Source of the DNA: Labilithrix sp.
Lineage (GTDB): Bacteria > Myxococcota_A > Polyangia > Polyangiales > Polyangiaceae
Reading direction: 5' to 3'
Length of the DNA stretch: 64,000 bases
Assembly (NCBI GenBank): GCA_019637195.1
Contig: JAHBWA010000014.1
Location: forward strand, 38,590-102,589
Each line of letters begins with the position of its first letter. Position 1 is the first letter of the stretch. Both the position numbers and the translations under genes were made by a program. The notes beneath the pieces were generated by a model. The model was not told the origin of the DNA. It saw only the letters and a list, made by a program, of their open reading frames with translations, and ran no database searches. Positions 34,013-43,839 of the stretch are shown here, piece by piece.

Positions 34013-35332
34013 ATGCGTCACCCGAGGGAGCGAGCTCGAGCCAGCTGGATCGCCGTCGCCGCGCTGGCGGCGGCGTTCGCGGCGGCTCCGCCCGCCCGCG
34101 CCGACGCCCGCGAGGTCGCGGCGCGCGTCCTCGAGCAGTGGACGGTGGCCGGGGCGCGGACGAGCGCCGTGCCCGCGCGCTTCATGTTCGACGACGAGAC
34201 GATCCTCGTCCCGATCCCGCCCGAGGCCGACGTCGACGGCGACGGATGCACGCAGATCGCCGTCATCGGCGCGCGCGGTCTGAGCTTTCGCGCCCGCCTC
34301 TCCGACGCGCCGATGGATCCGCTGCTGCCGCCCGAGCCGACGGCGCGCGCGTCGAGCGCGGCGGGCGTCCTCGAGCTGCGGCGCTGCGAGCGCGGACGTC
34401 CGGCGGTCCGACACATCGTCGTCACCGCCGAGGCGGGGCGCGGCGCCGTCGACGTCGTCGTCGGGCGCTCCGAGCGGCCGCTGCCTCCGCTGGCGACGCT
34501 CATCCCCGAGCGCACGGGGGGCGTGCTGCCGCCGCCGCCCGAGGCCGGCACGCTCCCGCCGCTCGTCGCGCAAGACAAGCGCGCCGACGCCGCCGAGATC
34601 CGAGCTCGGCGCGAGGGCGCCGACGTTCGTGAGCGCGCGCGCGTGCGGGCAGCGGACGACGGCTCGGGCGAGGAGGAGCTCGAGCTCGACGCGGGTTGCC
34701 ATCGGATCGAGGTGTTCGGCCGTGAGCTCTCGCGCGAGCGCCCCGGCCGGCGGTTCCGCCTCGACGTCGACGCCGAGCTGCGCGACGGCGACCAGCTCCT
34801 CGCGCGGGACCGGACCGAGGCGCCGGACGCACGGCTCGAGACGTGCCTCGGCGCGACGACGCGGCTGTCGCTCGTCTACGCGGGCGCTCCGCCCTTCTCC
34901 GAGGTGCTCGTGACGCGCGGGACCTGGCGGCTGCCCGCGCGGCTCCCGCCGATCTGGGGGCCGGTGGCGCGCAGCAAGATGGCGCGTGTGATGTTCCTCC
35001 GGCACGTCGCGGTGCCGGCCGACGATCCGGTCTACCTCGCCCAGGGCGCGACGGGGGCGACGCCGCTTCCGCTCTCCGTCGAGACCGGCGCGTGCTACGT
35101 CGCGGTGGTGGGCGTCACCCGCGGACACGCTCGTCAGCTCCAGCTCCGCGCGCGCGTCGGCGCGCGCGAGTCGACGGACGAACGCGGCGCGGCCGAGGAG
35201 GCGGCGCTGACGGCGTTCTGCGTGCGGGCGCACGAGTCGGCGCGCCTCGAGGTGCTCGCGCGCGGCACGGGCGTGAGCTGGGGGCTCGCGCTGTTCCGCG
35301 TGAAGAGCGGCGTCTGGGAGCCCGGGCGATGA
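34013..35332 (+). CDS. Secreted protein of unknown function
   Basis: 439 residues from ATG 34013. A Sec signal peptide is clear (SWIAVAALAAAFAAAPPARADA, residues ~10-31). The mature part has beta-rich segments, three or four isolated Cys, a Pro-rich linker (GGVLPPPPEAGTLPP) and the phrase VDGDGCTQIAVIGARGLSF. No family is recognised. The stop overlaps the start of the lipoprotein gene (ATGA), so the two are translated together and probably act together at the envelope. Confidence 0.7.
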   Translation: MRHPRERARASWIAVAALAAAFAAAPPARADAREVAARVLEQWTVAGARTSAVPARFMFDDETILVPIPPEADVDGDGCTQIAVIGARGLSFRARLSDAPMDPLLPPEPTARASSAAGVLELRRCERGRPAVRHIVVTAEAGRGAVDVVVGRSERPLPPLATLIPERTGGVLPPPPEAGTLPPLVAQDKRADAAEIRARREGADVRERARVRAADDGSGEEELELDAGCHRIEVFGRELSRERPGRRFRLDVDAELRDGDQLLARDRTEAPDARLETCLGATTRLSLVYAGAPPFSEVLVTRGTWRLPARLPPIWGPVARSKMARVMFLRHVAVPADDPVYLAQGATGATPLPLSVETGACYVAVVGVTRGHARQLQLRARVGARESTDERGAAEEAALTAFCVRAHESARLEVLARGTGVSWGLALFRVKSGVWEPGR

Positions 35333-36999
35333 AGGTGCGCGCGCTCGTCCCGCTGCTCGTGGGCGCGCTCGCGGGGTGCGCCGGTCGCCCGAACGTGCCG
35401 CCGGCGTCGCCGCCCAACCCCGCGGACGCTCCGCCGCGCGTGGTCGCCGGTCCGCTCGAGGCGCGACCGCTGCTCGGCGATCTCCCGGCGCGCGCGTCGC
35501 GCTTCGGCGCGGGTCCGCTCGCGATCGTCGCGTCCGGGCCGATGACCGAGGGGGAGCGCGTCGGCGCCTTCGTCGAGGTGCCGAAGGACGTCTGCCTCCT
35601 CGCTTACGCGCGCTCGTCGGCGTCGCTCGAAGACATCGACCTCGCGGCGTTCGCCGAGGAGGGAAACCCGATCGCCGTCGACGAGGGGCCCGACCCGAAG
35701 CCGACGCTGCTCATCTGCCCTCCGCACCCCGAGCGCGTCTACGTCGCGGCCCACGCGGCCGCCGGGGAAGGGCTGTGCGTGATCGCCGCGCAGCTCGTGC
35801 CGCGCGAGCGCGCCGACGCCGTCGGGCGGGCCGTTAACGCGCACGGATCGACGCCGAAGTCGCCCGAGACGTGGCCCGGCCTCGACGATCACGTCCGCGC
35901 CCACCGCGCCGCGATCGGCGGCACCTGGGAGGAGCAGCGCCGCGTCGCCGTCGCGGTCGACTCGCGCGCCCCGTCCTCGGTCGCGCTCTCGATCGACGAA
36001 GGCGGGTGCGCCGACGTCGTCGTCGTGCCCGACGAGGACGTCGCGGTGGTCGACGTCGACGCGTTCGACGCGGACGGCCGGTTCGTCGCGCGCGCGCGGG
36101 ACACCGTCGCCGTGCGCACGCTCACGGTCTGCTCGCAAGCCGCCGTCGCCGGTTCGCTCCAGGTGCGACCGCACGTCGGCCGCGGGCTCGTCGCGGTCGT
36201 GCTCGCGAAGGCCAAGGGTGAGAGCGCCCGCGAGATGCTCACCCGGCCGGAGGTCGCGTGGGTCGCTTCGGGGCAGCCGCTCGACGCGGCGCGCGCGGCG
36301 CGCGAGCGCTCCCTCGGGAAGGCGGGCTACGCGGCCGCGACGGCGACCCACGGCGGCCAGCTCCAGCTCGGGCGGCGCGTGACGGTCCCCGTCGCGCTCG
36401 CGGGCGCCCCGTGCGCGCGTGTCGACGTCGTGGCGGGCGCGCCGCTCGCGCTCGTCGAGGCGGCGATCTGGGACGACGCCGGCGCGCTCCTCGCGAGCGG
36501 CGACGGCGCGGACGGAACGGTGCTCTTCGCGTGCGGCAAGGGCAAGGCGCGGCTCGATCTCGGGACGCGGGGTCGACCTGGCCCCTTCTCCGTCCTCGTC
36601 CGACCGGAGAAGTGGAGCGACCCCAAGCTCTCCGCGCATCCGCTCGCGGCGAGCCGGATGCTCGCGCGCGGGGCCGGTCCGGCATCGGGTGGCCACTTGG
36701 GCAAGGCCGGCGTCGTCCGGCACGCGGTGCTCGAGCCGGCCAAGCGGTACGTGCACGAGGCGAACATCCCCGCCGGACAGTGCCTCGCCGTCGCGCTAGG
36801 CGTCGAGGGCGAGGGGACCGGTCTCGAGGTGCGCGCGTTCGACGCGGTGAGCGGCGACGAGCTCGATCGCGCGCACGGTCAGGACGCCGCCGCCGTCCGC
36901 GCGTGCGCGGGCCCGGCCACGCGTTCGATCCGCGTCGAGGCGCGCGCCACCGCCGGAAAGCTGGACGCGATCCTGGGCGAGCGGCTGCTCGGTCCGTGA
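35329..36999 (+). CDS. Lipoprotein of unknown function, partner of the preceding secreted protein
   Basis: 556 residues. The signal peptide ends in a lipobox (VGALAGC at residues ~12-18). The mature protein is made of repeated beta-rich blocks, each with one Cys (DVCLLAYARS, TLLICPPHPERVYVAA, GCADVVVVPDEDVAVVDVDAFDADG, TVLFACGKGKARLDL, GQCLAVALGVEG). The blocks resemble pre-peptidase C-terminal (PPC)-like sandwiches, four or more in tandem. Function is unknown. It is coupled to the upstream gene by a 4-bp overlap. Confidence 0.7.
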   Translation: MKVRALVPLLVGALAGCAGRPNVPPASPPNPADAPPRVVAGPLEARPLLGDLPARASRFGAGPLAIVASGPMTEGERVGAFVEVPKDVCLLAYARSSASLEDIDLAAFAEEGNPIAVDEGPDPKPTLLICPPHPERVYVAAHAAAGEGLCVIAAQLVPRERADAVGRAVNAHGSTPKSPETWPGLDDHVRAHRAAIGGTWEEQRRVAVAVDSRAPSSVALSIDEGGCADVVVVPDEDVAVVDVDAFDADGRFVARARDTVAVRTLTVCSQAAVAGSLQVRPHVGRGLVAVVLAKAKGESAREMLTRPEVAWVASGQPLDAARAARERSLGKAGYAAATATHGGQLQLGRRVTVPVALAGAPCARVDVVAGAPLALVEAAIWDDAGALLASGDGADGTVLFACGKGKARLDLGTRGRPGPFSVLVRPEKWSDPKLSAHPLAASRMLARGAGPASGGHLGKAGVVRHAVLEPAKRYVHEANIPAGQCLAVALGVEGEGTGLEVRAFDAVSGDELDRAHGQDAAAVRACAGPATRSIRVEARATAGKLDAILGERLLGP

Positions 37000-37086
37000 C
37001 GGGCCCGGCGCTCGGCCCGTGACGGACGGCGTCGCCGTCTCGGTGGCCGCGCACCGGCCGCCGCGGCGCGGCGGTGCTGCGCAGTG

Positions 37087-38601
37087 TCAGCGGCGGCCGA
37101 GCGATCGCGCGAGGGCGTCGTCGGCGCGGCGGGCGTCGACGTCGCCGACGCACAAGACCGCGCCCGTGCGCGGGACGAACGCGAGGCGGCACCGCCCGCG
37201 CGAGCCCGGCAGGAGCGTGCCCAGGGCGAAGTCCGCGGCGACTCCGGCCGCGACGATGACGAGGCCGATGAGGAGGAGCGAGGGCGACGCCGAGCGGACG
37301 CCGTCCGTGAACGCGCGCACGCCGACGTAGCTGCCGACCGCGAGCGCGAGCAGACCGGCGTAGAACGCGGCGCGGGGGAAGCGCACCTCGCGTACGACGC
37401 GGACGAGGCCCGCGCGCAGGATGACGTGCTCGCGCTCGCGCAGCGTGCGCCCGAGCATCTCCGTCCGGGTCTTCACGCGGATCCCCGCGTCCGACAGCGA
37501 GACCTCGGCGGGCCGCCTGTACGCGAGGGCGAGGCGCGCGACGAAGCGCACCGCGTGGATCGCGAAGAGGAGCCCCGTGAACGCGAGGACCGCCGTCGCG
37601 ATCGGTCCGCGCGGGGCGGCGAGCAGCTCGCCCTCGAGCCGCACCTCGTCGCCGCTCTCTCCCGTCGCGAGCACGCGGAGCAGGACGGGATCTTTGACCT
37701 CGCCGGCGAGCTCGCGCGCGAGCGCGCGCGCCTTGGCGGACTCCGACGCGGCGAGCGCCGCGCACCCGACGACGGCCTCGCCGCGTCCGAGCGCGCCGCC
37801 CTTGCCGCGCTCGATCCGGCGCACGCGGTCGGCGATGGCGGTCCACAGGTCGGACGCCTCGTCGCCGAGCGCGCGGTCGAGCAACGGCGTCGCGTCGAAG
37901 GCGGAGTGCGTGGCGAGCCAGAGGATGTCGCCCGCGAGGCGATCCTCGTCCTCGGTGCGCGAGCGCGGCGACTCGGCGACGGCGTGCGCCCAGAGCGCGG
38001 CGGCGAGCGCGCGCTCGGCGGCGCCCTCACCGCCGGTGGCGAGGACGTCGAGCACGTTGCCGAAGCGCGTGTCGGCGTCCTCGCGCGTGAGCTTCGCCTC
38101 GTCGGCGGCGGCGGTCACCTTCGAGGTGAACGCCCAGTCGGGGGTGCGAGCGCGTGCGGCGTCCGTGACGACGCGGCTCGTGAGCGCGACGAGATCGCCG
38201 AGCCGCGCGGAGCGGGCGAGCAGCTCGTAGGCCGCGAGCGGCTGGGCGTCGCTGCCCGTCGTGTCGGCTGCCGTCGCGAGGCTCGCGCGGCTCGGGAGCC
38301 GGAGAGCGTCCCTCGTCGGAGCACCCTCGTGCGAGGCCTTCGTCGAGAGCGATCCCACGCTCCGCGCTCGGGCCTCTCCAGCCGGCGCGGCGGTGTCCGT
38401 CGTGGCCTCGACGTCGCGCGCGGTCTCGACGACGGCGTCCGGCTCGATCGCGATGGGGCCGTTCGGATCGGTCTCGTCGGCGCTCGCCCCGGTCTCGTCG
38501 GCGGTCTTCGCGGACGAGGGCCTCGGTCCCGCGGCGACGCTCGCGTCGCCGGCCGGCGCCACGTTCGCCGTCTTGTCGGTGCTGCTGTCCGGCTCTGCCA
38601 T
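37087..38601 (-). CDS. Membrane protein with long acidic N-terminus
   Basis: 504 residues. The first ~110 are low-complexity Ala/Asp/Thr/Glu. A helical region follows to residue ~320. Three hydrophobic helices come late: IATAVLAFTGLLFAIHAVRFVARLAL (~335-360), FYAGLLALAVGSYVGVRAF and SLLLIGLVIVAAGVAADFAL. A beta-rich module with LSDAGIRVKTRTEMLGRTLREREHVIL sits between helices, like a PH-type domain of small membrane proteins. No family is assigned. Confidence 0.65.
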   Translation of the reverse strand: MAEPDSSTDKTANVAPAGDASVAAGPRPSSAKTADETGASADETDPNGPIAIEPDAVVETARDVEATTDTAAPAGEARARSVGSLSTKASHEGAPTRDALRLPSRASLATAADTTGSDAQPLAAYELLARSARLGDLVALTSRVVTDAARARTPDWAFTSKVTAAADEAKLTREDADTRFGNVLDVLATGGEGAAERALAAALWAHAVAESPRSRTEDEDRLAGDILWLATHSAFDATPLLDRALGDEASDLWTAIADRVRRIERGKGGALGRGEAVVGCAALAASESAKARALARELAGEVKDPVLLRVLATGESGDEVRLEGELLAAPRGPIATAVLAFTGLLFAIHAVRFVARLALAYRRPAEVSLSDAGIRVKTRTEMLGRTLREREHVILRAGLVRVVREVRFPRAAFYAGLLALAVGSYVGVRAFTDGVRSASPSLLLIGLVIVAAGVAADFALGTLLPGSRGRCRLAFVPRTGAVLCVGDVDARRADDALARSLGRR

Positions 38602-38836
38602 GCGAACTCGTGCGCTCCACCGTCTAGGCCGTGCGTATCACGCGCGGCGCGGACCCACGAAGCTCGTCTAGCCGAACGCCTGCCGCGCGACCACTATTCT
38701 TGCCGCGATTCCCCGGCAGAGCGGGGATCCGTGCGCTCCAGGTCGAGCGGAAACTTGGCCCGTCCGCGCTCGATCCGATACCCACGCTCGGGTGGACGGA
38801 GGCTCGGTGCCTCGCCGGCCGCGGGAGGCGCGCGAC

Positions 38837-39088
38837 ATGAAGGGCAAGGCAGAGGTGATCTCGGAGCTCCGTAGCATGCTCGCGGACGTCTTCATGGCGA
38901 AGGAGCGCGGTGAGGCCTACGGCCGGCTCGCGCGCGCGCACGGCTACGTCGACGGCTACATGCGGGCGTTGCTCGAGCTCGGCGTCGTGACGAAGGACGA
39001 GCTGGTCGAGGTCGTGAACGCCGAGCGCGAGCGCTCGAGCGGCCCTGCGGTGCGCCCGATGGGCGACATCGTCGAAGTCGCGGCCTAG
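38837..39088 (+). CDS. Small helical protein of unknown function
   Basis: 83 residues. ATG 38837 is chosen because GGGAGG lies 8-10 nt upstream and good codon bias starts here. The sequence is mostly amphipathic helices (AEVISELRSMLADVFMAKERGEAYGRLARAHGYVDGYMRALLELGVVTKDEL). No family is recognised. It is monocistronic or the first gene before 39175. Confidence 0.65.
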   Translation: MKGKAEVISELRSMLADVFMAKERGEAYGRLARAHGYVDGYMRALLELGVVTKDELVEVVNAERERSSGPAVRPMGDIVEVAA

Positions 39089-39174
39089 CTCCGCAGCGCC
39101 GGCCTCGCCGCCGCGCACGCCGCTTGCTCCTGCTTCACGTCGAAGGGAATCGGCCCTCCGACAGAAGGTGAAGC

Positions 39175-39633
39175 ATGAAGAGCCCCGAGCACGAGCTGCC
39201 CGTCGTCCCGCGCGAGATCCTCGAGCGTCCTCCCGGTCGATCGTTCAGTGATCCGAGGCGCCCGCTCGGCGAGGACCTCATCGAGCGCGCCGGGCAGCAC
39301 GGGGGCGATCCCGAAGAGGGCTTCTACGGCCGGGCCTCGGAGCACTTCCGCGAGGGCAACGGCGTGCCGGAACGCGCCAAGTGTGTGGCGGTCTTGCGCA
39401 AGGCCGATGAGCTGATGGCGGAGAACAACCCGCCCGGCGACACGGCCGAGAACCAGCGGCGCGCGCTCGAGCTCGCGTGCGGGCGTTGCGGCGTCCACGT
39501 CGACGAGTACGACCGGCTGGTGGAGGGCGACGAGGAGGTGCGCGCGCTCGAGGCCGTCGTCCTCCAGGCCGCCCACCTGCGCGCGCTCCTCCTCCGCGGA
39601 GAGGCGGTCACCGCGCCGGCGTCCGTGGGCTGA
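39175..39633 (+). CDS. Small cytosolic protein of unknown function
   Basis: 152 residues. An AAGGTGA ribosome site precedes the ATG. The polar N-terminus (ELPVVPREILERPPGRSFSDPRRPLGEDLIERAG) leads to a helical C-terminal half with three Cys (RAKCVAVL, LACGRCGVHVDEYD). A CGRC pair could bind metal or be redox-active. No family is recognised. It lies 86 bp after the small helical gene and converges with the large fused lipoprotein gene. Confidence 0.6.
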   Translation: MKSPEHELPVVPREILERPPGRSFSDPRRPLGEDLIERAGQHGGDPEEGFYGRASEHFREGNGVPERAKCVAVLRKADELMAENNPPGDTAENQRRALELACGRCGVHVDEYDRLVEGDEEVRALEAVVLQAAHLRALLLRGEAVTAPASVG

Positions 39634-39660
39634 GCCTCACGGCGCCGGGCGGGGCGTGCG

Positions 39661-42600
39661 TCACGGCGACAGGACGGTGACGTTGCCTTCGACCGTCTTG
39701 GTCGCGCGCGTGCTCTGGCGCCACCAGACGGCGACCTTGTCCTCGCCGGGGACGAACTGCGGGAAGGCGACCCAGCGGTTGTCCTGCTTCACCGAGCGGA
39801 GGTCCCACTTGTACGAGCTGCCCGATCCGGTGCCCACGGCGCGGCGGAGGCCGAGCGACGACGAGTCCGCGTAGTAGATCGTGACGACGTCGCCCTCGAC
39901 GCGGATGGCCGAGTCGTCGCCGACGATGTGCTTGCCGTCCGCGTGCGCCTTGCCGTCGACGGTGCTGCCGTCGTCGACGAGCTGCGAGCGCCCCGGCTTG
40001 CCGTTCACGACCGCGATGTAGCGCAGGCTCTCGTCGAGTCCGTTCACGTAGCTCACGTGCCAGGTGCCGCTGGACGCGATCGTGAGCGACGCCGCGATGC
40101 CGACGTCGCCGGTGTCGATCGCCGTCTTGTCGGCGCGCTTGCCGGTCTCGCCGTCGAGGATGACGCGCTCCCACGGGACCGCGCCGCGGTCCATGAAGCC
40201 GACGAGGTTGCCGTGGTAGCCGTCGTAGGCGACGAGGCCGAGCCCCTGGGGGCCCGACGCCAGGCTGATGTACGGACCGAGCCCGCGCGGGTAGGTCTCG
40301 ATCGCCCCCATCTTGGCGACGCACGTGGCCTTGCCCTCGACCGTGACGCAGGCGTTCGCGTCGCCGCACGCCGGCTGGCAGCCGCCGACGGTCTTGGTGC
40401 ACGAGCCCGTGTCCTTCACGCAGGCCTCGCCCGTCGCGCAAGCGTCTGCGCGGCACGGGCCGTCCTCGTCGACGGCGATGTCCTCGAAGTCGAAGTCGCC
40501 CGGGCCCTGCGGGCTCTCGTTCTTGGCGCGGGCGAGCGAGATCTTCGTGCGGGTGCGACCGCCGTTGCCCGGCTCGAGGTGCATGTACGCGATGACCGGC
40601 TTGCCGCCGACGAGCAGCATCTTGCTGTACTTGCCGATGTCTGCGCCGGCCTGCTCCTTGAGGACCGACACCTTCCAGCCGCCGTCGTTGATCGCGAACT
40701 TCAGGCGCTTGTTCGTGTCGTCGTAGTAGCTGACCATCGGCTGGTCGTTGGTCGAGATCTGGAGCGACGTGTAGCGGCCGACGTTGTCGCCGGAGTCGGT
40801 CTCGCCGCTGCGCCAGCCGTACGGCTCGAACGCCGCGCACGTGCCGTCGGTGCGCGTCGGGATGCCGTCGACGGTCTCCCACTCGACCTCCTGCTTGCCG
40901 AGGTCGTACTTGCCGACGACGAGGTCACCCCAGAGGAGCGCGTCGGCCTCCGAGAGGAGCGAGTCGTTGTAGCCGGCCGCCCAGATCGTGCCGTCCTTCG
41001 CCTTCGCGACCGAGAGGTACGCGCCGGGCTGACCCTTCGCGAGGTCGGTCAGGCAGGGCTGGTTGCAGTCGGAGCCGCAGCCCGTCTGCGGATCCGCCTC
41101 GCTCCCGCACGCGCAGCCCTGGCTCGTCGCGGCGACGAGGCCGATCGCGCCGAGCGCCATCCCGCCGCGGGTCACCGCGCGGCGGGCGGCGTCGCTCCCG
41201 CCGCGACGGCGAAGGACGACGAGGGCGAGCGCGCCGGCGCCGAGGGCGAGCGCGAGGGCGCCGCCGGGGGTCTGGGTGCCGGGGGTCGAGCAGCCGCAGC
41301 CGGAGGCCGAGCCGAGCGTCGGATCCGTGCGCCCGCGGAGGGCCTGCCGGACCGTGCCGATGTTGCCCTCCTCGTCCTTGACCTCGACGTCGATCGACTC
41401 GGCGGCGCCGACGTCGATGGCCTCGAGCTCCGAGAGCGGGAGCCACTCGCCGAGGTCGCGGTCGTCGATCCGGAAGCGCGCGACGAGCGCGTCGTTCTTG
41501 CTGACGAGGTCCCACGCCTCGATCTTCGCCGAGGCGCCGTCACGCTGGATCTTCACGAAGGGCGCGAGCGCGTCGATGACGTACGGCACATCGGCGGGCG
41601 TCGCGTCCTCGGTCTCCGGCTCGCCCACGACGCGCGAGGTCACGTGGAGGACGTGGCGGCCCTGGAGGAAGAGCTGGTCGTCCTTGATGAGGACCCGCTT
41701 GGCGGGCGACCACGGCGAGCGCGTGCCGCCGTCGATCCACCACGAATACTCGATCGCGCGGCTGCCGTCGTCGAGCGACGAGGAGAGCTCGACCTCGAGC
41801 TCGGGGAGCATCGCGGGATCGTAGGTCGCCGCCTGCATGTGGTCGTTCCACACGCGCTTGGCGAGGAGCTTCGCCTGGGTGTCCGACTCGACGAGCGCCG
41901 TGCCGGCCGCCTTGCTCATCGTCGCGAAGATGCCGACGAAGTCGTCCTGGCCCTTCGTGAGCTTCTTGATCTGGTTGATCTCGAGGTTCAGGCCGAGGCT
42001 GGAGACGGCGCTCGACAGGTCGATCGGCGAGAAGCCGGAGCCGACGAGCTGCTTCGAGACCGTGCCGAAGATGCCGCTGACCGCGCCGACGACGACGTTC
42101 GGATCGTCGAGGAGCAGGACGTCGGCGTTGGTGATCGCGCCGTTCTGGACCTTGATCTCGCCGAGCGCGGGGACGATGCCGCCGTTCGGGTTGTTCGGGC
42201 CCTTGCCCGTCTGGAGGTTCACCGGGATCGTCAGGTCGCCGGTGTACGTGAAGACGCGGGCGAACCGGTCGAAGCTCCAGATGTAGAAATCGAGCGAGAA
42301 CTTCGGGAGCGTGACGAGCAGGAGCGGATCCTTGTTCGGGTCCGTCCCGCCGCCGAGCTTCACCACCGGCGGCGCCTGCGGGCGCGTCACGATCGCCGCG
42401 GCGGCGTCGGCCTGGTCGAACGTGAGCGTCTTCAGCGACGGGATGAGGAACGACAGGAGGCCGCTCTTCAGCATGTCGAACTGCTCGGTCGAGACGCCGA
42501 GGCAGAGCAGGCCGCTGTTGTAGACGCTGGTGAACGAGTAATCGAGGAAGCGGCCCGCGAGCGCGATGCCGACGTGCGGCGCCGTCGCCGGATCGGCGGC

Positions 42601-43839
42601 CGTGGGGTTCAGCTCGTCGGGGATGGGGATGCCGGTCGGCGGCGTGACCGTCTTCTGCACGACGCACTTCGACGGGGGCTGCGGGATGACGCCGCCGACC
42701 ATGCCGAGCGTGATCCCGTTCGGGCTGTCGCCCGCGCCGTTGGCGGCGAGGCCGGGGGCGGGCTTCATCGCGCCGAACGAGGCGAGACCGAAGTCGACGC
42801 CGCCGGAGGTGCTCGGCGAGATGCTGCGGAGGAAGCCGCCGAGCTCGACGTGCGCGTCCGTGCCGAGGAGCATCGGGACGCACTTGTCCTTCGCCGAGTC
42901 GTAGACGCAGTACTGGTTGTTCGCGTCCGGGCTGGTCTCGGTCGGACACGACGGGTTCAGCGTCGGGTTCGGCTTCGTGCACAGCTGGTCGCGGAGCATG
43001 TCCTTGACCTGGCCTTCGAGCGAGCCCTTGAGGGAGTTGACGATCCGGTCCTTGATGAAGCTCCAGTTGAGGAGCGTGTCGCACCAGTTGTCCGGGAGCG
43101 CGCCGCACGTGGCGCACAGCTTGATGTCGGCGGGCTGGATCGCGTTGAGGTCGATGACCGCGCCGTCGACGTCGATCTTCGAGTACCCGACGCGCGGCGC
43201 GACGGTCTCGGCGACGATCGGGATCGACACGCGCACCGGCAGCTGCTTGAGCTGCATGACCGGCTTCTCGTTGCTGCAGGTGCCGTTCGAGCCGTAGCCG
43301 ACGTGGACCGTCGCGCTGATCGGATCGGAGATCCGCACCGGCGTGTCGTCGAGCTTGATCGGCACGATCGCGCGGACGGTGATGTTGTTCGGCGTGACCG
43401 AGTCGATCTGGAACTGCGCGTTGGCGACCCCCGCGGTGGCGACGCAGCGGGGAGGGTTCGAGTTGGGGTTCGGGCCGCCAGGGCAGAACGAGCCCTTCAC
43501 GTCCGGCCGGAAGCCGACGCACGTGCCGCCGACGGTGAAGCCGATGCAGAAGGCGTCCGGGACCTCGAACGGCGTCTCGGGGATCTCGAGGCTGAACGTC
43601 CCGTTCGGCGCGTTCATCGCGCTCGCGGCGATCGGGCCGAGCTCCTTCTCGAGGAAGTCGAGGCCCGGGCGCGACACGCGCACGGACGCGGCGTTCTCGA
43701 CGGCCTTGTCCGCCGGGAAGCCTCCGGGCAGGGGCGTCATCCCCGCGCAGCCGCCGCAGCCGCCGCAGCCGCCGCCGCTGCAGGACGCGACCAAGAGAAA
43801 GAACACGACGCCGAAGACGTGGCGGAAACGTGAAAGCAT
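39661..43839 (-). CDS. Giant lipoprotein: MYXO-CTERM protein fused in frame to a second lipoprotein
   Basis: 1392 residues. GGAGGAGAGG precedes the ATG. The N-terminus is a lipoprotein signal (VVFFLLVASC) followed by a Cys/Gly cluster. Residues ~40-845 are beta-rich with lipid-binding-like repeats. A full MYXO-CTERM signal lies in the middle: GCGC (Cys848, Cys850), a hydrophobic helix (GGALALALGAGALALVVL) and RRR near 878-880. At Met894 (base 41160) a second lipoprotein-like start appears (MALGAIGLVAATSQGCAC). The last ~480 residues are beta-propeller-like with an EGF-like Cys cluster (ACATGEACVKDTGSC). An internal start at 41160 would give a separate 499-residue protein. Confidence 0.75.
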   Translation of the reverse strand: MLSRFRHVFGVVFFLLVASCSGGGCGGCGGCAGMTPLPGGFPADKAVENAASVRVSRPGLDFLEKELGPIAASAMNAPNGTFSLEIPETPFEVPDAFCIGFTVGGTCVGFRPDVKGSFCPGGPNPNSNPPRCVATAGVANAQFQIDSVTPNNITVRAIVPIKLDDTPVRISDPISATVHVGYGSNGTCSNEKPVMQLKQLPVRVSIPIVAETVAPRVGYSKIDVDGAVIDLNAIQPADIKLCATCGALPDNWCDTLLNWSFIKDRIVNSLKGSLEGQVKDMLRDQLCTKPNPTLNPSCPTETSPDANNQYCVYDSAKDKCVPMLLGTDAHVELGGFLRSISPSTSGGVDFGLASFGAMKPAPGLAANGAGDSPNGITLGMVGGVIPQPPSKCVVQKTVTPPTGIPIPDELNPTAADPATAPHVGIALAGRFLDYSFTSVYNSGLLCLGVSTEQFDMLKSGLLSFLIPSLKTLTFDQADAAAAIVTRPQAPPVVKLGGGTDPNKDPLLLVTLPKFSLDFYIWSFDRFARVFTYTGDLTIPVNLQTGKGPNNPNGGIVPALGEIKVQNGAITNADVLLLDDPNVVVGAVSGIFGTVSKQLVGSGFSPIDLSSAVSSLGLNLEINQIKKLTKGQDDFVGIFATMSKAAGTALVESDTQAKLLAKRVWNDHMQAATYDPAMLPELEVELSSSLDDGSRAIEYSWWIDGGTRSPWSPAKRVLIKDDQLFLQGRHVLHVTSRVVGEPETEDATPADVPYVIDALAPFVKIQRDGASAKIEAWDLVSKNDALVARFRIDDRDLGEWLPLSELEAIDVGAAESIDVEVKDEEGNIGTVRQALRGRTDPTLGSASGCGCSTPGTQTPGGALALALGAGALALVVLRRRGGSDAARRAVTRGGMALGAIGLVAATSQGCACGSEADPQTGCGSDCNQPCLTDLAKGQPGAYLSVAKAKDGTIWAAGYNDSLLSEADALLWGDLVVGKYDLGKQEVEWETVDGIPTRTDGTCAAFEPYGWRSGETDSGDNVGRYTSLQISTNDQPMVSYYDDTNKRLKFAINDGGWKVSVLKEQAGADIGKYSKMLLVGGKPVIAYMHLEPGNGGRTRTKISLARAKNESPQGPGDFDFEDIAVDEDGPCRADACATGEACVKDTGSCTKTVGGCQPACGDANACVTVEGKATCVAKMGAIETYPRGLGPYISLASGPQGLGLVAYDGYHGNLVGFMDRGAVPWERVILDGETGKRADKTAIDTGDVGIAASLTIASSGTWHVSYVNGLDESLRYIAVVNGKPGRSQLVDDGSTVDGKAHADGKHIVGDDSAIRVEGDVVTIYYADSSSLGLRRAVGTGSGSSYKWDLRSVKQDNRWVAFPQFVPGEDKVAVWWRQSTRATKTVEGNVTVLSP

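Noticed and set aside
39928..43833. A 1301-codon open frame on the plus strand
   Set aside because: Antisense of the giant lipoprotein gene; composition is Arg/Ala/Val/Asp noise and no ribosome site or family is found.
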